A DNA stretch of 48,440 bases from an uncultured Shewanella sp. (GCF_947501665.1 NZ_CANMWS010000037.1:1-48440); one strand, 5' to 3'; positions 32,756 through 40,424 are shown, counted from the first letter of the stretch. A program made the numbers and translations. The notes: a model not told the origin generated them from the sequence alone.

Positions 32756-33406
32756 TTACAACTCTTTAAGCTCAAAATCCCATGTTTCCTTTTCTTCTTC
32801 AAGATATTTTTCAACAAGCAAACATGGGATATTCAATCTAATGGCACTTCCATCCTTGATTATTGTTTTCCAATTTTTCATACTTCCGCCTGAATCACAA
32901 CCGCCTTGAATGAAAGCAATGTCGTCGCCTATTGTGGCACCCGAATCTCTTCCGCGAGCCTCGGCTATTTTTATGCCAAAAATATAAATAGCATCAGTTG
33001 ATTTGCTAGCACCGTCCTGAAAAAACAGCTCATAATTTTTTAAGTCAGAATTAAACAAATAGTCCATTTCTTCAACTTTATCAGCAACAAAATCTTTGAA
33101 AATCCACGCTTGCTCTTCACTGTCCCACTTACCGCCTAATTCATGACACTGCTTAACAAGGATTTTATTGTAAGTGTAGTGCTTTAAAGTACATATTCCC
33201 GCAGCCTTTTGTTCATCCGCATCAACAGTTAACTTATAAATTAAATCAGTACCGTATTTGCTACGAACAGAAATGTCGTCAACCTCAATATCGACATGAC
33301 CAAGTTCCAAATTTTCTGATTTATCATCGATTAAAATCTTGCACTTGTAACCATTTTGTATTGCTGCAAAGTATTTTCTGTTTTTCTTTAAGATATTGAA
33401 TTCCAT
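32756..33406 (-). CDS. Hypothetical protein
   Basis: 216 residues, soluble. The part VKQCHELGGKWDSEEQAWIFKDFVADKVEEMDYLF has the look of a small alpha-beta unit with the GGKWxxxxxAWIF pattern, loosely like the N-terminus of the DUF3560 protein encoded at 44887. AAGGAAAGAGAG ribosome binding site. Function unknown. Confidence 0.55.
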   Translation of the reverse strand: MEFNILKKNRKYFAAIQNGYKCKILIDDKSENLELGHVDIEVDDISVRSKYGTDLIYKLTVDADEQKAAGICTLKHYTYNKILVKQCHELGGKWDSEEQAWIFKDFVADKVEEMDYLFNSDLKNYELFFQDGASKSTDAIYIFGIKIAEARGRDSGATIGDDIAFIQGGCDSGGSMKNWKTIIKDGSAIRLNIPCLLVEKYLEEEKETWDFELKEL

Positions 33407-33438
33407 CTCTCTTTCCTTATTTTTAACTATAATTTACC

Positions 33439-33468
33439 TGTCAGCGATGATATATACCATCACTGACA
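33439..33468. repeat. Dispersed palindrome, family member 5 (variant)
   Basis: tgtcagcgatg / catcactgaca with an 8-nt loop, between minus-strand genes; a diverged member of the CAGTGATaa family. Confidence 0.6.
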
Positions 33469-33478
33469 AAAATCTTGT

Positions 33479-33757
33479 TTAATCTAACTGTGAACCATCT
33501 TCAAAAGTGATCGGCGCGTACCCAAAATTTTTCATTTTTTCTACATCAGCCTTGGCGCAACCAGCCCATACCATTAATTTAGCCGCTCTATACGCATGAT
33601 CTTTGCCTGAATGGTCGCGCAAAAAACGTTCAGCAATTGTCTCATTAGGTAACAAGGAATAATTAGCAATTGTGTAACACTGCGCTCTAGCAGAAGATGG
33701 CGGCAATGTCTGCGCATATTCATGTAGTGCTTTGGTTGTTTTTCTTGATAGTGACAT
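33479..33757 (-). CDS. Small hypothetical protein, first gene of a promoter-led series
   Basis: 92 residues: MSLSRKTTKALHEYAQTLPPSSARAQCYTIANYSLLPNETIAERFLRDHSGKDHAYRAAKLMVWAGCAKADVEKMKNFGYAPITFEDGSQLD. Helical, soluble, no family recognised. It is preceded by AAGGA and by a textbook promoter with an internal operator. An overlapping frame 33574-33843 is a shadow that would run across that promoter. Confidence 0.6.
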   Translation of the reverse strand: MSLSRKTTKALHEYAQTLPPSSARAQCYTIANYSLLPNETIAERFLRDHSGKDHAYRAAKLMVWAGCAKADVEKMKNFGYAPITFEDGSQLD

Positions 33758-33814
33758 TTTATTATCCTTAATTTTCTGACTATTGGCTGCGCCCTTTGCT
33801 CAACCTTTGAATAC

Positions 33815-33843
33815 ATTATAATGTGGGCGCGCCCACATATCAA
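33815..33843 (-). promoter_or_regulatory. Sigma-70 promoter with palindromic operator in the spacer
   Basis: On the minus strand: -35 TTGATA (33838-33843), a 17-nt spacer, and -10 TATAAT (33815-33820). An 18-bp perfect palindrome ATGTGGGCGCGCCCACAT (33821-33838) fills the spacer, strikingly GC-rich in an AT-rich region. A repressor there would block RNA polymerase completely. It drives the genes from 33757 leftward. Confidence 0.85.
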
Positions 33844-34164
33844 GGTGAAAAATGCTTATTTTTTAATTATTTTAAAAAATACATCGAAAGTATTATTTTT
33901 AGATAGTTAGATGTGAATTTGTAGGAAGTTTGCACTATAACAGACTTAAGCTAAACTTAAATTGTTCAATTCATAAGGTGAATTTCGAACATCTCCAGAG
34001 AAGCCACTGCTTAACAGACCAGTGGCTTTTCGCCGTTTAGAGCATTGAAAGCATTAGACATTCGTCAAATGCGTACAACAAGAAATTATGTAAAATAAGG
34101 GAAATTAGCGGACTTGAAAAACACTTGGATAAGTTTGCTGCCGCACGCTACCTATCCTTTTCTA
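33844..34164. other. Intergenic region with a terminator-like hairpin
   Basis: About 320 bp without a convincing gene. It contains agccactg / cagtggct at 34002-34027 followed by TTTT, a plus-strand terminator. Upstream of it a TATAAC (about 33943) without a good -35 could be a weak promoter, so a small RNA of about 80 nt is possible but unproven. Confidence 0.4.
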
Positions 34165-34437
34165 TTAAGCATTATTATTGAAATACGGTGATTTCTTAAA
34201 AGCTAATTCAGTTGCATACTTAACTGTTTTTTTTATATGAGGACAAGGGGTCTCAGAAAAGCTTTCTTCTGTTAATTGATACGCAAACTTCCAATATACA
34301 GCGCACATGTCAAAAGTCCAATCAGGTCTATTGTTTCTCAAATTACAAAAATCATCATTGTTCTCAATTGAAGGCTCGCCATCCAGATATTCAACCCAAT
34401 CAATAAGTTCATTTAACAGATAATCGGATATATTCAT
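34165..34437 (-). CDS. Small hypothetical protein
   Basis: 90 residues, acidic: MNISDYLLNELIDWVEYLDGEPSIENNDDFCNLRNNRPDWTFDMCAVYWKFAYQLTEESFSETPCPHIKKTVKYATELAFKKSPYFNNNA. No family recognised. GGGGAGCGG upstream. It follows the HTH gene by 40 nt and is probably cotranscribed. Strong acidity fits a DNA mimic, but this is only a guess. Confidence 0.55.
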   Translation of the reverse strand: MNISDYLLNELIDWVEYLDGEPSIENNDDFCNLRNNRPDWTFDMCAVYWKFAYQLTEESFSETPCPHIKKTVKYATELAFKKSPYFNNNA

Positions 34438-34477
34438 GATTAACCCGCTCCCCTATGGAAATCACTTAATTCATTTA

Positions 34478-35098
34478 TTATGTATTTGTCGACAAAGGCT
34501 CATCATACAATTCATAGATATCCTCACCATTTCTCTGCCTTTCGACTAACGCTATAACTGATTCAAATGAGTTATCTTCTTCAGCAAAGTCCCTCCACTC
34601 CCGAAGCTGAACTAAATATTTCTCAATTGTAGGAAGTTTTACCCCGAACTCCTTTGCAACATCATCAGGAGACATTCCAGAGTGCAGTAACTCAAATGCG
34701 GTCATCCATCGATTAACTCTATTTGCTTGTGATATTAATGCTTTATTTCTGTCACGAAACTCTTTCTTCCGCTCTTGAAGTTGCTGATGATTCTCTGCAT
34801 GTTGTTCCAAAAAGTCACTACAGGAACGCACAGAAAGCAAAACCTCATTCGGTAATTCAATTTTAAGATCTTTCGCAATTTTCCTAGCATAAGACTCTTG
34901 ACGATGGGTAGGTGGACGCACATCATCAGGAACAAAACCTCTTAGAATATTTATTATGGTTTCGGCGTTATAAGAGTAAAGTTTCAAATCTTCCGATTTT
35001 GCGTATGATGAGATCATATTGAACAAATTTTTAGGAATCTCAAATGAAATAACAGCATCACCCACTCTGATTTCAGCCAACTCAATATCATTGCTCAT
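34478..35098 (-). CDS. Putative DNA-binding protein with C-terminal HTH
   Basis: 206 residues. N-terminal strand-helix unit (IRVGDAVISFEIPKNLFNMISSYAKSED), a central PTHRQESYARKIAKDLKIELPNEVL motif seen in various plasmid proteins, a coiled stretch (HQQLQERKKEFRDRNKALISQANRVNRW) and a C-terminal HTH (MTAFELLHSGMSPDDVAKEFGVKLPTIEKYLVQL). It may regulate the small-gene series. AGGAGGATATTTTAA ribosome binding site. Confidence 0.6.
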   Translation of the reverse strand: MSNDIELAEIRVGDAVISFEIPKNLFNMISSYAKSEDLKLYSYNAETIINILRGFVPDDVRPPTHRQESYARKIAKDLKIELPNEVLLSVRSCSDFLEQHAENHQQLQERKKEFRDRNKALISQANRVNRWMTAFELLHSGMSPDDVAKEFGVKLPTIEKYLVQLREWRDFAEEDNSFESVIALVERQRNGEDIYELYDEPLSTNT

Positions 35099-35232
35099 TT
35101 AAAATATCCTCCTGAATTTTATAAAATGAGGATACAGTTACAGCCCATCTTTGTAAAATCATTAATTTCTAATGTAAGCAGTTGATAAGCATGAAGCAAT
35201 ACAAGAAAAGTAGACAGATTTATGATGGTGAT

Positions 35233-35268
35233 CTCTACCAGTGATAAGATGATTTATCACTGGTAGAG
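35233..35268. repeat. Dispersed palindrome, family member 6
   Basis: Arms ctctaccagtgataa and ttatcactggtagag (15 bp) with a 6-nt loop, between the HTH gene and the DndB-like gene. Confidence 0.9.
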
Positions 35269-35280
35269 TTGGGCGTTTTG

Positions 35281-36387
35281 TTAAACCGCGACCTTTATTT
35301 CATCTGACTTTTCTAAAAATTGTTGATTGAAGTTATCCTCAATCGCTTGTAATTCAGGGGGGAAGGGGCATTTTACATCTTTAAGCATCTGAATAAATGT
35401 AAGCATTACGGCATTCTGATTACTAATCATTTTTCCATTTATATCAACACAGCGATTTAGCCAAACCTCACTAGTTCGGTCGAAATATGCAGGGCGCTTT
35501 AAACGACCAAACTTAGTCGTCCAATCAACTGAATACTGATGAAGCATTGTTTTAGAAAATAATGCCAAGGCTTTTAAAGTGACCGCGTGGCCAAGAATGG
35601 AATCCCTCCGAAATTGCTTAATATCTTCGCATTGCTCCACATGGTTCAAAATTTTAATAGTGTCAAATAATGTGTGAACCGTATCAGCTAAAAATGCTTT
35701 TGATTCATTGGTTGAGTTTTTACCAATTAGATTAACGGTAAAATCTTTAACTGCTTTTAAAGAGTAAATATGTGGGTTATCTCCACTAACGCTATTTTTT
35801 TCATATTCAATATGAGCTCTTAAAATAGACTCACTAAATACATCAACAATCATTGAATCGAACTCACTACGTCCGTTATATGCAATGCATAATGCAGCCG
35901 CAGGTGTTTTTTGTGTAAAGTTAATATCGTGAAATGCTTGTTGTCTCTGGGCTAAACTCATTTCATTAAAAAACATAATTGATACCATTTGATGAGCATT
36001 TTCTTGGTTCATTTTCATTAGTTCACGAATACCGTAAGCGCGATGCTGGCCATCGAACAGTACAATTTTACGCTCCATCGGTACTTGCATCTTACCGACA
36101 AAACTCATCTCTCCCTCGATGGTAATTTCATCAAATGAAAAATCACCATCGATAAAACCTACAAGCGGTGGAATAACGTAGAACCCATCCTGGTTGCTAC
36201 TAATATACTCAGCAACCTTTCTCGCTCTGGGCTTATTAATAATACGTTGAGAACGCTCATTCACATCAAGACAATCATCAAGTTTCAACATGGATGCTAA
36301 CGCCCTAAAGGGTACTGTAGCTTGATAAAAATCTCTGCCATTTTGAATTCCCCTAACAGCGAGAAATGTATAATTAAAATTTTCCAT
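35281..36387 (-). CDS. DndB-like DGQHR-domain protein (orphan)
   Basis: 368 residues, the usual DndB length. The hallmark LFDGQHRAYGI has DGQHR at residues 112-116; RSQRIINKPRARKVAEYISSNQDGFYVIPPLVGFIDG before it and AFHDINFTQKTPAAAL after it fit the DndB/DGQHR family. DndB is a regulator in phosphorothioate DNA modification clusters, but no dndA, C, D or E gene is in the window. An orphan copy could interfere with a host Dnd system or act as a regulator. It diverges from a DUF6471 gene across a two-operator region. Confidence 0.8.
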   Translation of the reverse strand: MENFNYTFLAVRGIQNGRDFYQATVPFRALASMLKLDDCLDVNERSQRIINKPRARKVAEYISSNQDGFYVIPPLVGFIDGDFSFDEITIEGEMSFVGKMQVPMERKIVLFDGQHRAYGIRELMKMNQENAHQMVSIMFFNEMSLAQRQQAFHDINFTQKTPAAALCIAYNGRSEFDSMIVDVFSESILRAHIEYEKNSVSGDNPHIYSLKAVKDFTVNLIGKNSTNESKAFLADTVHTLFDTIKILNHVEQCEDIKQFRRDSILGHAVTLKALALFSKTMLHQYSVDWTTKFGRLKRPAYFDRTSEVWLNRCVDINGKMISNQNAVMLTFIQMLKDVKCPFPPELQAIEDNFNQQFLEKSDEIKVAV

Positions 36388-36440
36388 TATTAGTCCCCAT
36401 CCATAAAATTTCGTTGTTTTATTCCAAGTACCCTGACAAC

Positions 36441-36509
36441 ATTTAAATCAAAGTTGATTTAAATTAAGTCTAGATTAAAAACGGCCGCTTGTAAATCAAC
36501 TTTGATTTA
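36441..36509. promoter_or_regulatory. Twin operators between DndB-like and DUF6471 genes
   Basis: First site: arms ATTTAAATCAA (36441-36451) and TTGATTTAAAT (36454-36464) around AG. Second: TAAATCAA-CT-TTGATTTA (36492-36509). Centres are 48 bp apart. Their shared core, AAATCAANNTTGATTT, in a divergent promoter region suggests binding by the DUF6471 product, which could control both genes. Confidence 0.8.
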
Positions 36510-36561
36510 TTTTTGAAAAGAAATTAAACTTAGAACCAAGCTAATCCTGAGTTAATTGAAA

Positions 36562-36813
36562 ATGCCAAAAAAAACAGAAAGCAACACTGCTTATGCTGAA
36601 TCAGCAAGAGCATTCATTAAAGCCAAACGGGATGAGAGTGGCGGAGCCAAACCTTTTTTTAAGCTCGTTTATGGCCGAGAAGCGATTGGTAATGAATCAA
36701 TCACTTTGAACAATCAAATAAACAGAGGTAATTACTCTGCTGAATTTGTTGGTTTCATAATGGACAGATTAGGCCTTGAAAACGTAACACTAGGAGAGTT
36801 CTTTAAGCCATAG
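36562..36813 (+). CDS. DUF6471-like small DNA-binding protein
   Basis: 83 residues from ATG 36562 (a TTG at 36556 is in frame). AYAESARAFIKAKRDESGGAKPFFKLVYGREAIGNESITLNNQINRGNYSAEFVGFIMDRLGLENVTLGEFF has the DUF6471 pattern, a lambda-repressor-like fold with the INRGxxSAxF segment. It probably represses itself and the divergent DndB-like gene through the twin operators. Confidence 0.7.
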   Translation: MPKKTESNTAYAESARAFIKAKRDESGGAKPFFKLVYGREAIGNESITLNNQINRGNYSAEFVGFIMDRLGLENVTLGEFFKP

Positions 36814-36834
36814 TTCTTATTGTTCAATGTGAAA

Positions 36835-36854
36835 TCAGGGGCGTAAACCCCTGA
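36835..36854. terminator. Shared terminator
   Basis: TCAGGGG-cgtaaa-CCCCTGA between convergent stops at 36813 and 36866. Confidence 0.7.
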
Positions 36855-36865
36855 AGTATTAAATG

Positions 36866-37249
36866 TTAATTTGTATCACTGATTAACACAAACTCATTAA
36901 AATGATGCCAATGCCCAATCCCGACGGGGTAAAAAGCTTTATCAAATCCTATTTCAAGATCTAATGGTTCGTCATTAAAATGATGACAAAATTGTTCCAC
37001 ATCTTTAATTAAGTAATGACGAGAATTCAAGCAACATAAGACTAATTTTTCTAAATATTCTTGAGAATAAGAGCCATATTCTTCTTCAAAATCCTCACTA
37101 AAAACATCTACAACCCAACATAACAAATCTTCTTCACATTTTTGCGTATTTAAAGAAGACACACATTTTTTTAATAATGGCCAAATATCACTAATTAACT
37201 GATTTAAAATTAATGTCTTACCTGCCCTCGTTTCTACTATGTTATACAT
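36866..37249 (-). CDS. Hypothetical acidic protein
   Basis: 127 residues from ATG 37249 (AAGG 9 nt upstream). Acidic, helical, with several cysteines (KKCVSSLNTQKCEEDLLCWVVDVF...VLCCLNSRHYLI) and a histidine-rich end (QFCHHFNDEP...GIGHWHHFNEF). Metal binding is conceivable. No family recognised. It lies downstream of the truncated gene and palindrome copy 1 on the same strand. Confidence 0.55.
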   Translation of the reverse strand: MYNIVETRAGKTLILNQLISDIWPLLKKCVSSLNTQKCEEDLLCWVVDVFSEDFEEEYGSYSQEYLEKLVLCCLNSRHYLIKDVEQFCHHFNDEPLDLEIGFDKAFYPVGIGHWHHFNEFVLISDTN

Positions 37250-37302
37250 ACCTTTCAACCTTATTTGATATAGAATGATTACGGGTTATTTTGTAAATCT
37301 TT

Positions 37303-37401
37303 TTAAAACATCATCTTGGAAGAGCCTGCTGTTTGCTTTAAGCTGAAATAACCTGAATTTGATTTAGTGGAAGTTGTCGGGTTGGGGTTTGAATGCATCA
37401 T
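37303..37401 (-). pseudogene. Truncated paralogue of the gene at 42098-42589
   Basis: 32 residues, MMHSNPNPTTSTKSNSGYFSLKQTAGSSKMMF. At DNA level the 5' end, the ribosome binding site (AAGGAGATAACGAC) and the upstream palindrome match those of the gene starting at 42589 (for example catcttgga.gagcctgct in both). Only the first part of that gene remains, so this is a broken duplicate or a leader peptide kept by the palindrome. Confidence 0.65.
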
Positions 37402-37627
37402 GTCGTTATCTCCTTGTTGTTTAACATCGCCTCGTGTTCGCCTAAATTTCCTGCCGCCGGTCATCGTTCTTGGTTGCCAGTGCGCGAAGCGGCGTAGCGA
37501 ACACTTGCGACCAAGGTTGTGACCTGCGACAGATTAGAAATGAAAGCGAAGACAGGCAGGATGTTTAACAAGGAGATATTGATGCAATGATAAGCCTAAT
37601 ACGACTTACGGACACTTAATTAAATGA
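37360..37627. repeat. Long imperfect palindrome, copy 1
   Basis: About 265 bp. The left half (ttatctccttgttgtttaac, cctgccgccggtca, cttggttgccagtg) pairs with the right half (gtttaacaaggagata, tgacctgcgacag, cacttgcgaccaag). It is a direct repeat of 42548-42812; inner stems differ in sequence between copies yet still pair. Both arms end in a ribosome binding site and ATG facing outwards, although the plus-strand reading stops after two codons (ATGCAATGA). Confidence 0.75.
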
Positions 37628-37762
37628 TGGTAATTGAAGTTTTGCTTTTCATGCATGATAGTGAGCCACGACGTTTCCTATCACCCCAGTAAAAATGCAG
37701 TCTCTAGGACATTGTTCTATATATATGCTATTGTATTGGAAATCTCATTTCCTATATGACTT
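37628..37762. other. Upstream region of the integrase gene
   Basis: AT-rich gap; no hairpin or clear promoter stands out. The integrase start at 37763 has only a weak ribosome binding site. Confidence 0.4.
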
Positions 37763-38542
37763 ATGAACAATGATCTAGAGTTTAAATGGGTTTGGAATGT
37801 GCCCGATTTACGCACAGTAAAGCAACCTGAAACACTAACCCCTGATGAATTTATTGATCTTGTAGAAAGAATAGATAATGAGCGATTAGATCCTCTTATC
37901 TGCGCAAGAAATCAAGGGATGCTATGGATGACATATGGTAGCTGCTTTCGTGCTGTAGAAGTAAGTCAATGGAAAATCAAAGAAGCAATTTATCCCAATG
38001 GCGATTTGGTTCATTTAACAAAGTTAAGGGCTGCTGCTACTAAAGGAAATTACCCCGCCATTGCACCAATAGTTATCGATGAACAGCGGCAATACGTCAA
38101 TAAATGGCTTGATTATCGGGTAAAACACCGAATTAAATTAGGTCAGAACAAAGCACAATACAGAGGATTAGATCCAGAATCACATGTGTTTTTAAGTTTT
38201 CATCGTGGTATATGGCAAAATTTTTCTCTTACTCGAAAAATTAGCAAAGGCAAAGAATATTTTGTAGCAACAGCAGTACAGAATCTCATTAGTAAACTTT
38301 ATAAAAATTACGGATTTGATAACTCCAGCTCCCACACTGGCCGTCACAGCATGGCTCGTTTAGCTTCAAAATTACTTAAACAAAAATCTCTTAATGCTGA
38401 TCCAATAGTTCAAAATCTCCTACATCATCGAAGCATAGAGAGCCAGAAAGATTATACAGACGTTGATTTTAAACATATTCGGGAATGTTCTAGGGATATG
38501 TTTCCAGAACCAAAGAAAAGAGGGAGAAAACCAAAAGAATGA
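37763..38542 (+). CDS. Tyrosine recombinase/integrase
   Basis: 259 residues. Catalytic residues can be placed: Arg63 (SCFRAVEVSQ), Lys94 (AATKGNYP), His191 and Arg194 (HTGRHSMARL), His221 or His222 (LLHHRSIESQ) and Tyr231 (KDYTDVDF). The protein lacks most of an N-terminal core-binding domain and has a basic tail (PEPKKRGRKPKE). Candidates for its role are multimer resolution or integration of the accessory block; no att core was identified. It precedes higBA. Confidence 0.87.
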   Translation: MNNDLEFKWVWNVPDLRTVKQPETLTPDEFIDLVERIDNERLDPLICARNQGMLWMTYGSCFRAVEVSQWKIKEAIYPNGDLVHLTKLRAAATKGNYPAIAPIVIDEQRQYVNKWLDYRVKHRIKLGQNKAQYRGLDPESHVFLSFHRGIWQNFSLTRKISKGKEYFVATAVQNLISKLYKNYGFDNSSSHTGRHSMARLASKLLKQKSLNADPIVQNLLHHRSIESQKDYTDVDFKHIRECSRDMFPEPKKRGRKPKE

Positions 38543-38556
38543 AAAAACAAAACATC

Positions 38557-38615
38557 TTTTCCCATTATGGGAAAATAACAATTGACTATTCCCTTTTTAT
38601 TTCCCATAATGGGAA
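38557..38615. promoter_or_regulatory. HigA-type twin operators
   Basis: TTTTCCCAT-T-ATGGGAAAA (38557-38575) and TTCCCAT-A-ATGGGAA (38601-38615). The same core lies twice in the higB promoter region, with the second site ending 7 nt before the start codon. This fits autorepression by HigA or HigBA. Confidence 0.85.
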
Positions 38616-38621
38616 TAAGTC

Positions 38622-38921
38622 ATGAGAATTGTATCTAGAGCGGCACTAAAAGCCTTTTGGGAACAACCTAAATATAAAGATTCAGAACAACCTTTAAAGT
38701 CGTGGTTCGATGAAGCTAAACATGCCGATTGGAGGAGTTCACACGACATAAAAGCTTTGTATCGTAACGCCAGTTTTGTTGGAAATAACAGAGTTGTTTT
38801 TAACATTCACGGTAATAAATACCGACTGATAATCGCAGTAAATTATCAATTCTCAATGTGTTATATCAGATTTGTTGGAACTCATGCCGAATACGACAAA
38901 GTCAACGCAGAAACGATTTAA
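38622..38921 (+). CDS. higB: HigB-family toxin
   Basis: 99 residues: MRIVSRAALKAFWEQPKYKDSEQPLKSWFDEAKHADWRSSHDIKALYRNASFVGNNRVVFNIHGNKYRLIIAVNYQFSMCYIRFVGTHAEYDKVNAETI. This is the HigB (RelE-superfamily) mRNA interferase pattern, with VVFNIHGNKYRLI and CYIRFVGTHAEYDKV conserved. Toxin precedes antitoxin, as is typical for hig. It cleaves ribosome-bound mRNA when the antitoxin is lost and thus stabilises the plasmid. Confidence 0.93.
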   Translation: MRIVSRAALKAFWEQPKYKDSEQPLKSWFDEAKHADWRSSHDIKALYRNASFVGNNRVVFNIHGNKYRLIIAVNYQFSMCYIRFVGTHAEYDKVNAETI

Positions 38922-38933
38922 TAGGCCAAGAAT

Positions 38934-39302
38934 ATGAATATTAAACCGATTAAAACAGAAAGTGATAATCAAGCAGCTTTAGCCCGTATTGAACAACTTT
39001 GGGACGCACAACCCAATACTCTTGAAGGTGATGAACTTGATGTCTTGGTTACATTAGTACAAGCATTTGAAGAGGCTCATTATCCAATAGATGCCCCCGA
39101 CCCAGTTGAGGCTATCCGTTTTCGAATGGAGCAAGCGGGATTAGAAGATGTCGATTTAGTGCCGTATTTAGGGCAACGTAGCAGAGTCAGTGAGATTTTA
39201 AGCTACAAAAGACGCCTTAGTATAGGAATGATAAGGAAGCTTAATCAAGGACTGAAAATCCCTTTAGAGAGCCTAATCCGCGAATATCAATTAGCTCGAT
39301 AG
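38934..39302 (+). CDS. higA: HigA-family antitoxin
   Basis: 122 residues. ARIEQLWDAQPNTLEGDELDVLVTLVQAFEEAHYPIDAPDPVEAIRFRMEQAGLEDVDLVPYLGQRSRVSEILSYKRRLSIGMIRKLNQGLKIPLESLI is the typical HigA of the E. coli kind, with an HTH in the C-terminal half (DLVPYLGQRSRVSEILSYKRRLS). It neutralises HigB and binds the twin operators. It follows higB by 12 nt. Confidence 0.94.
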   Translation: MNIKPIKTESDNQAALARIEQLWDAQPNTLEGDELDVLVTLVQAFEEAHYPIDAPDPVEAIRFRMEQAGLEDVDLVPYLGQRSRVSEILSYKRRLSIGMIRKLNQGLKIPLESLIREYQLAR

Positions 39303-39358
39303 GAAACCGACATACTGACCTGATTTAAATAAAAAATATACATTAAAAGGAACTTAAA

Positions 39359-39763
39359 ATGAATATTGTTATTGCTTTCGCTCTAATCTTATTTTTACTT
39401 TTCTTGGTACAATATAGCAAAAGACGTACTCAAAAAAATATTGAGGTGTATCTCAATGAAAAACTGCCAACTGCTCATAACGAAGTAAATGAAATCATAG
39501 ATAACAAGCATGTGATAGGAATAAATTTATCCTTTATTTCAATAGTATCGTTAGAAAAAAGAGTTAAAAAATGGGTTGAATGTAAAGTGTTACTTAGGTC
39601 AGCTAAAGGTAACTTCTACTTAGTTGAATACCTTTATGATCACCATAGTCATGAAAAAATTCATATTCAGCACATTGAAAGCCTGAATATTAATCAAACA
39701 AAGAAGATATTATCAAAATCTCCGTCCATGTATGAGCAGCACTTTACCTTAACAACGGCCTAA
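39359..39763 (+). CDS. Membrane-anchored hypothetical protein
   Basis: 134 residues with one N-terminal membrane segment (about 2-18, NIVIAFALILFLLFLVQY), a basic linker (SKRRTQKN) and a soluble domain. AAGGAAC ribosome binding site. No family recognised. First of a run of small plus-strand genes after higBA. Confidence 0.55.
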   Translation: MNIVIAFALILFLLFLVQYSKRRTQKNIEVYLNEKLPTAHNEVNEIIDNKHVIGINLSFISIVSLEKRVKKWVECKVLLRSAKGNFYLVEYLYDHHSHEKIHIQHIESLNINQTKKILSKSPSMYEQHFTLTTA

Positions 39764-39766
39764 ATA

Positions 39767-39982
39767 ATGAACATTATAAAAAGGATGGTTTATATTTTAA
39801 CTTTTCTATCTGTGGCTTTAATCACTCTCTATGCGGTCTTAATGCTCAAGCATTATGGAATAGGATGGTTCACAAATGAAAAACTTGGGTTGGATGGGCT
39901 GATTATATGGCTATGTTCGATGATGTCACTACGCCATGTTACCGAAAATACAGCCTATAAAATAATTAAATCAATAAAGTGA
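39767..39982 (+). CDS. Small two-helix membrane protein
   Basis: 71 residues with hydrophobic segments at about 8-27 and 42-55. Starts 3 nt after the previous stop, so translation is probably coupled. No family recognised. Confidence 0.5.
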   Translation: MNIIKRMVYILTFLSVALITLYAVLMLKHYGIGWFTNEKLGLDGLIIWLCSMMSLRHVTENTAYKIIKSIK

Positions 39983-40002
39983 TCAATAGGAAACAACATA
40001 CA

Positions 40003-40185
40003 ATGGAAACTTTAAATTTAGCGCTTTTATTGACATTGTTAGATAAGGAAATCGCTTCAAAAGAGGTTGAGATTAATCATTCTATTTCGCAAGGTTTGTT
40101 TGATAATGCGGCAAAGTTAAACAATGAAATATGTGGTTTAAACAGAGCGAGAATGATCGCACAAAGCGGCAGTTGTCATTCATAG
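40003..40185 (+). CDS. Tiny helical protein, paralogue of 40799
   Basis: 60 residues from ATG 40003; a GTG at 39979 is in frame but the leader taggaaacaac is shared with the paralogue. METLNLALLLTLLDKEIASKEVEINHSISQGLFDNAAKLNNEICGLNRARMIAQSGSCHS forms a helical hairpin. The paralogue at 40799 keeps the same length, the ME-T start, the WYDKAAALNKQ-type middle and the ANSGDCHK end. Function unknown. Confidence 0.6.
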   Translation: METLNLALLLTLLDKEIASKEVEINHSISQGLFDNAAKLNNEICGLNRARMIAQSGSCHS

Positions 40186-40197
40186 GATGCAAAGATA

Positions 40198-40398
40198 ATG
40201 ATAAATAAAAAGGCATTTATTAAGATTGATGAGCAAGGCTGGTACTGTCATTTTAGAACAGAATCTCCTCACCCCATATTAAATAAGGTTTATTGGAAAC
40301 TGGGGTGTACACTTCTTATTATTTTAAAACGTTTTAAAAGTGTAGATGTGATCAATACATTCAATGGCGATAGTAATAAAGTAACCAACATCCAATAA
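40198..40398 (+). CDS. Small hypothetical protein
   Basis: 66 residues, MINKKAFIKIDEQGWYCHFRTESPHPILNKVYWKLGCTLLIILKRFKSVDVINTFNGDSNKVTNIQ. A short hydrophobic stretch (GCTLLIIL) is too short for a confident membrane helix. No clear ribosome binding site. Function unknown. Confidence 0.45.
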   Translation: MINKKAFIKIDEQGWYCHFRTESPHPILNKVYWKLGCTLLIILKRFKSVDVINTFNGDSNKVTNIQ

Positions 40399-40424
40399 AG
40401 GAAACAATTAAGGAGCAATGCGTT

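Noticed and set aside
33574..33843. Minus-strand frame of 89 codons
   Set aside because: It would cover the promoter at 33815-33843 and overlaps the better frame at 33479-33757.
33945..34030. Small RNA gene upstream of the terminator at 34002
   Set aside because: Only a weak -10-like TATAAC is present and no -35; kept as a note on the gap rather than a gene.
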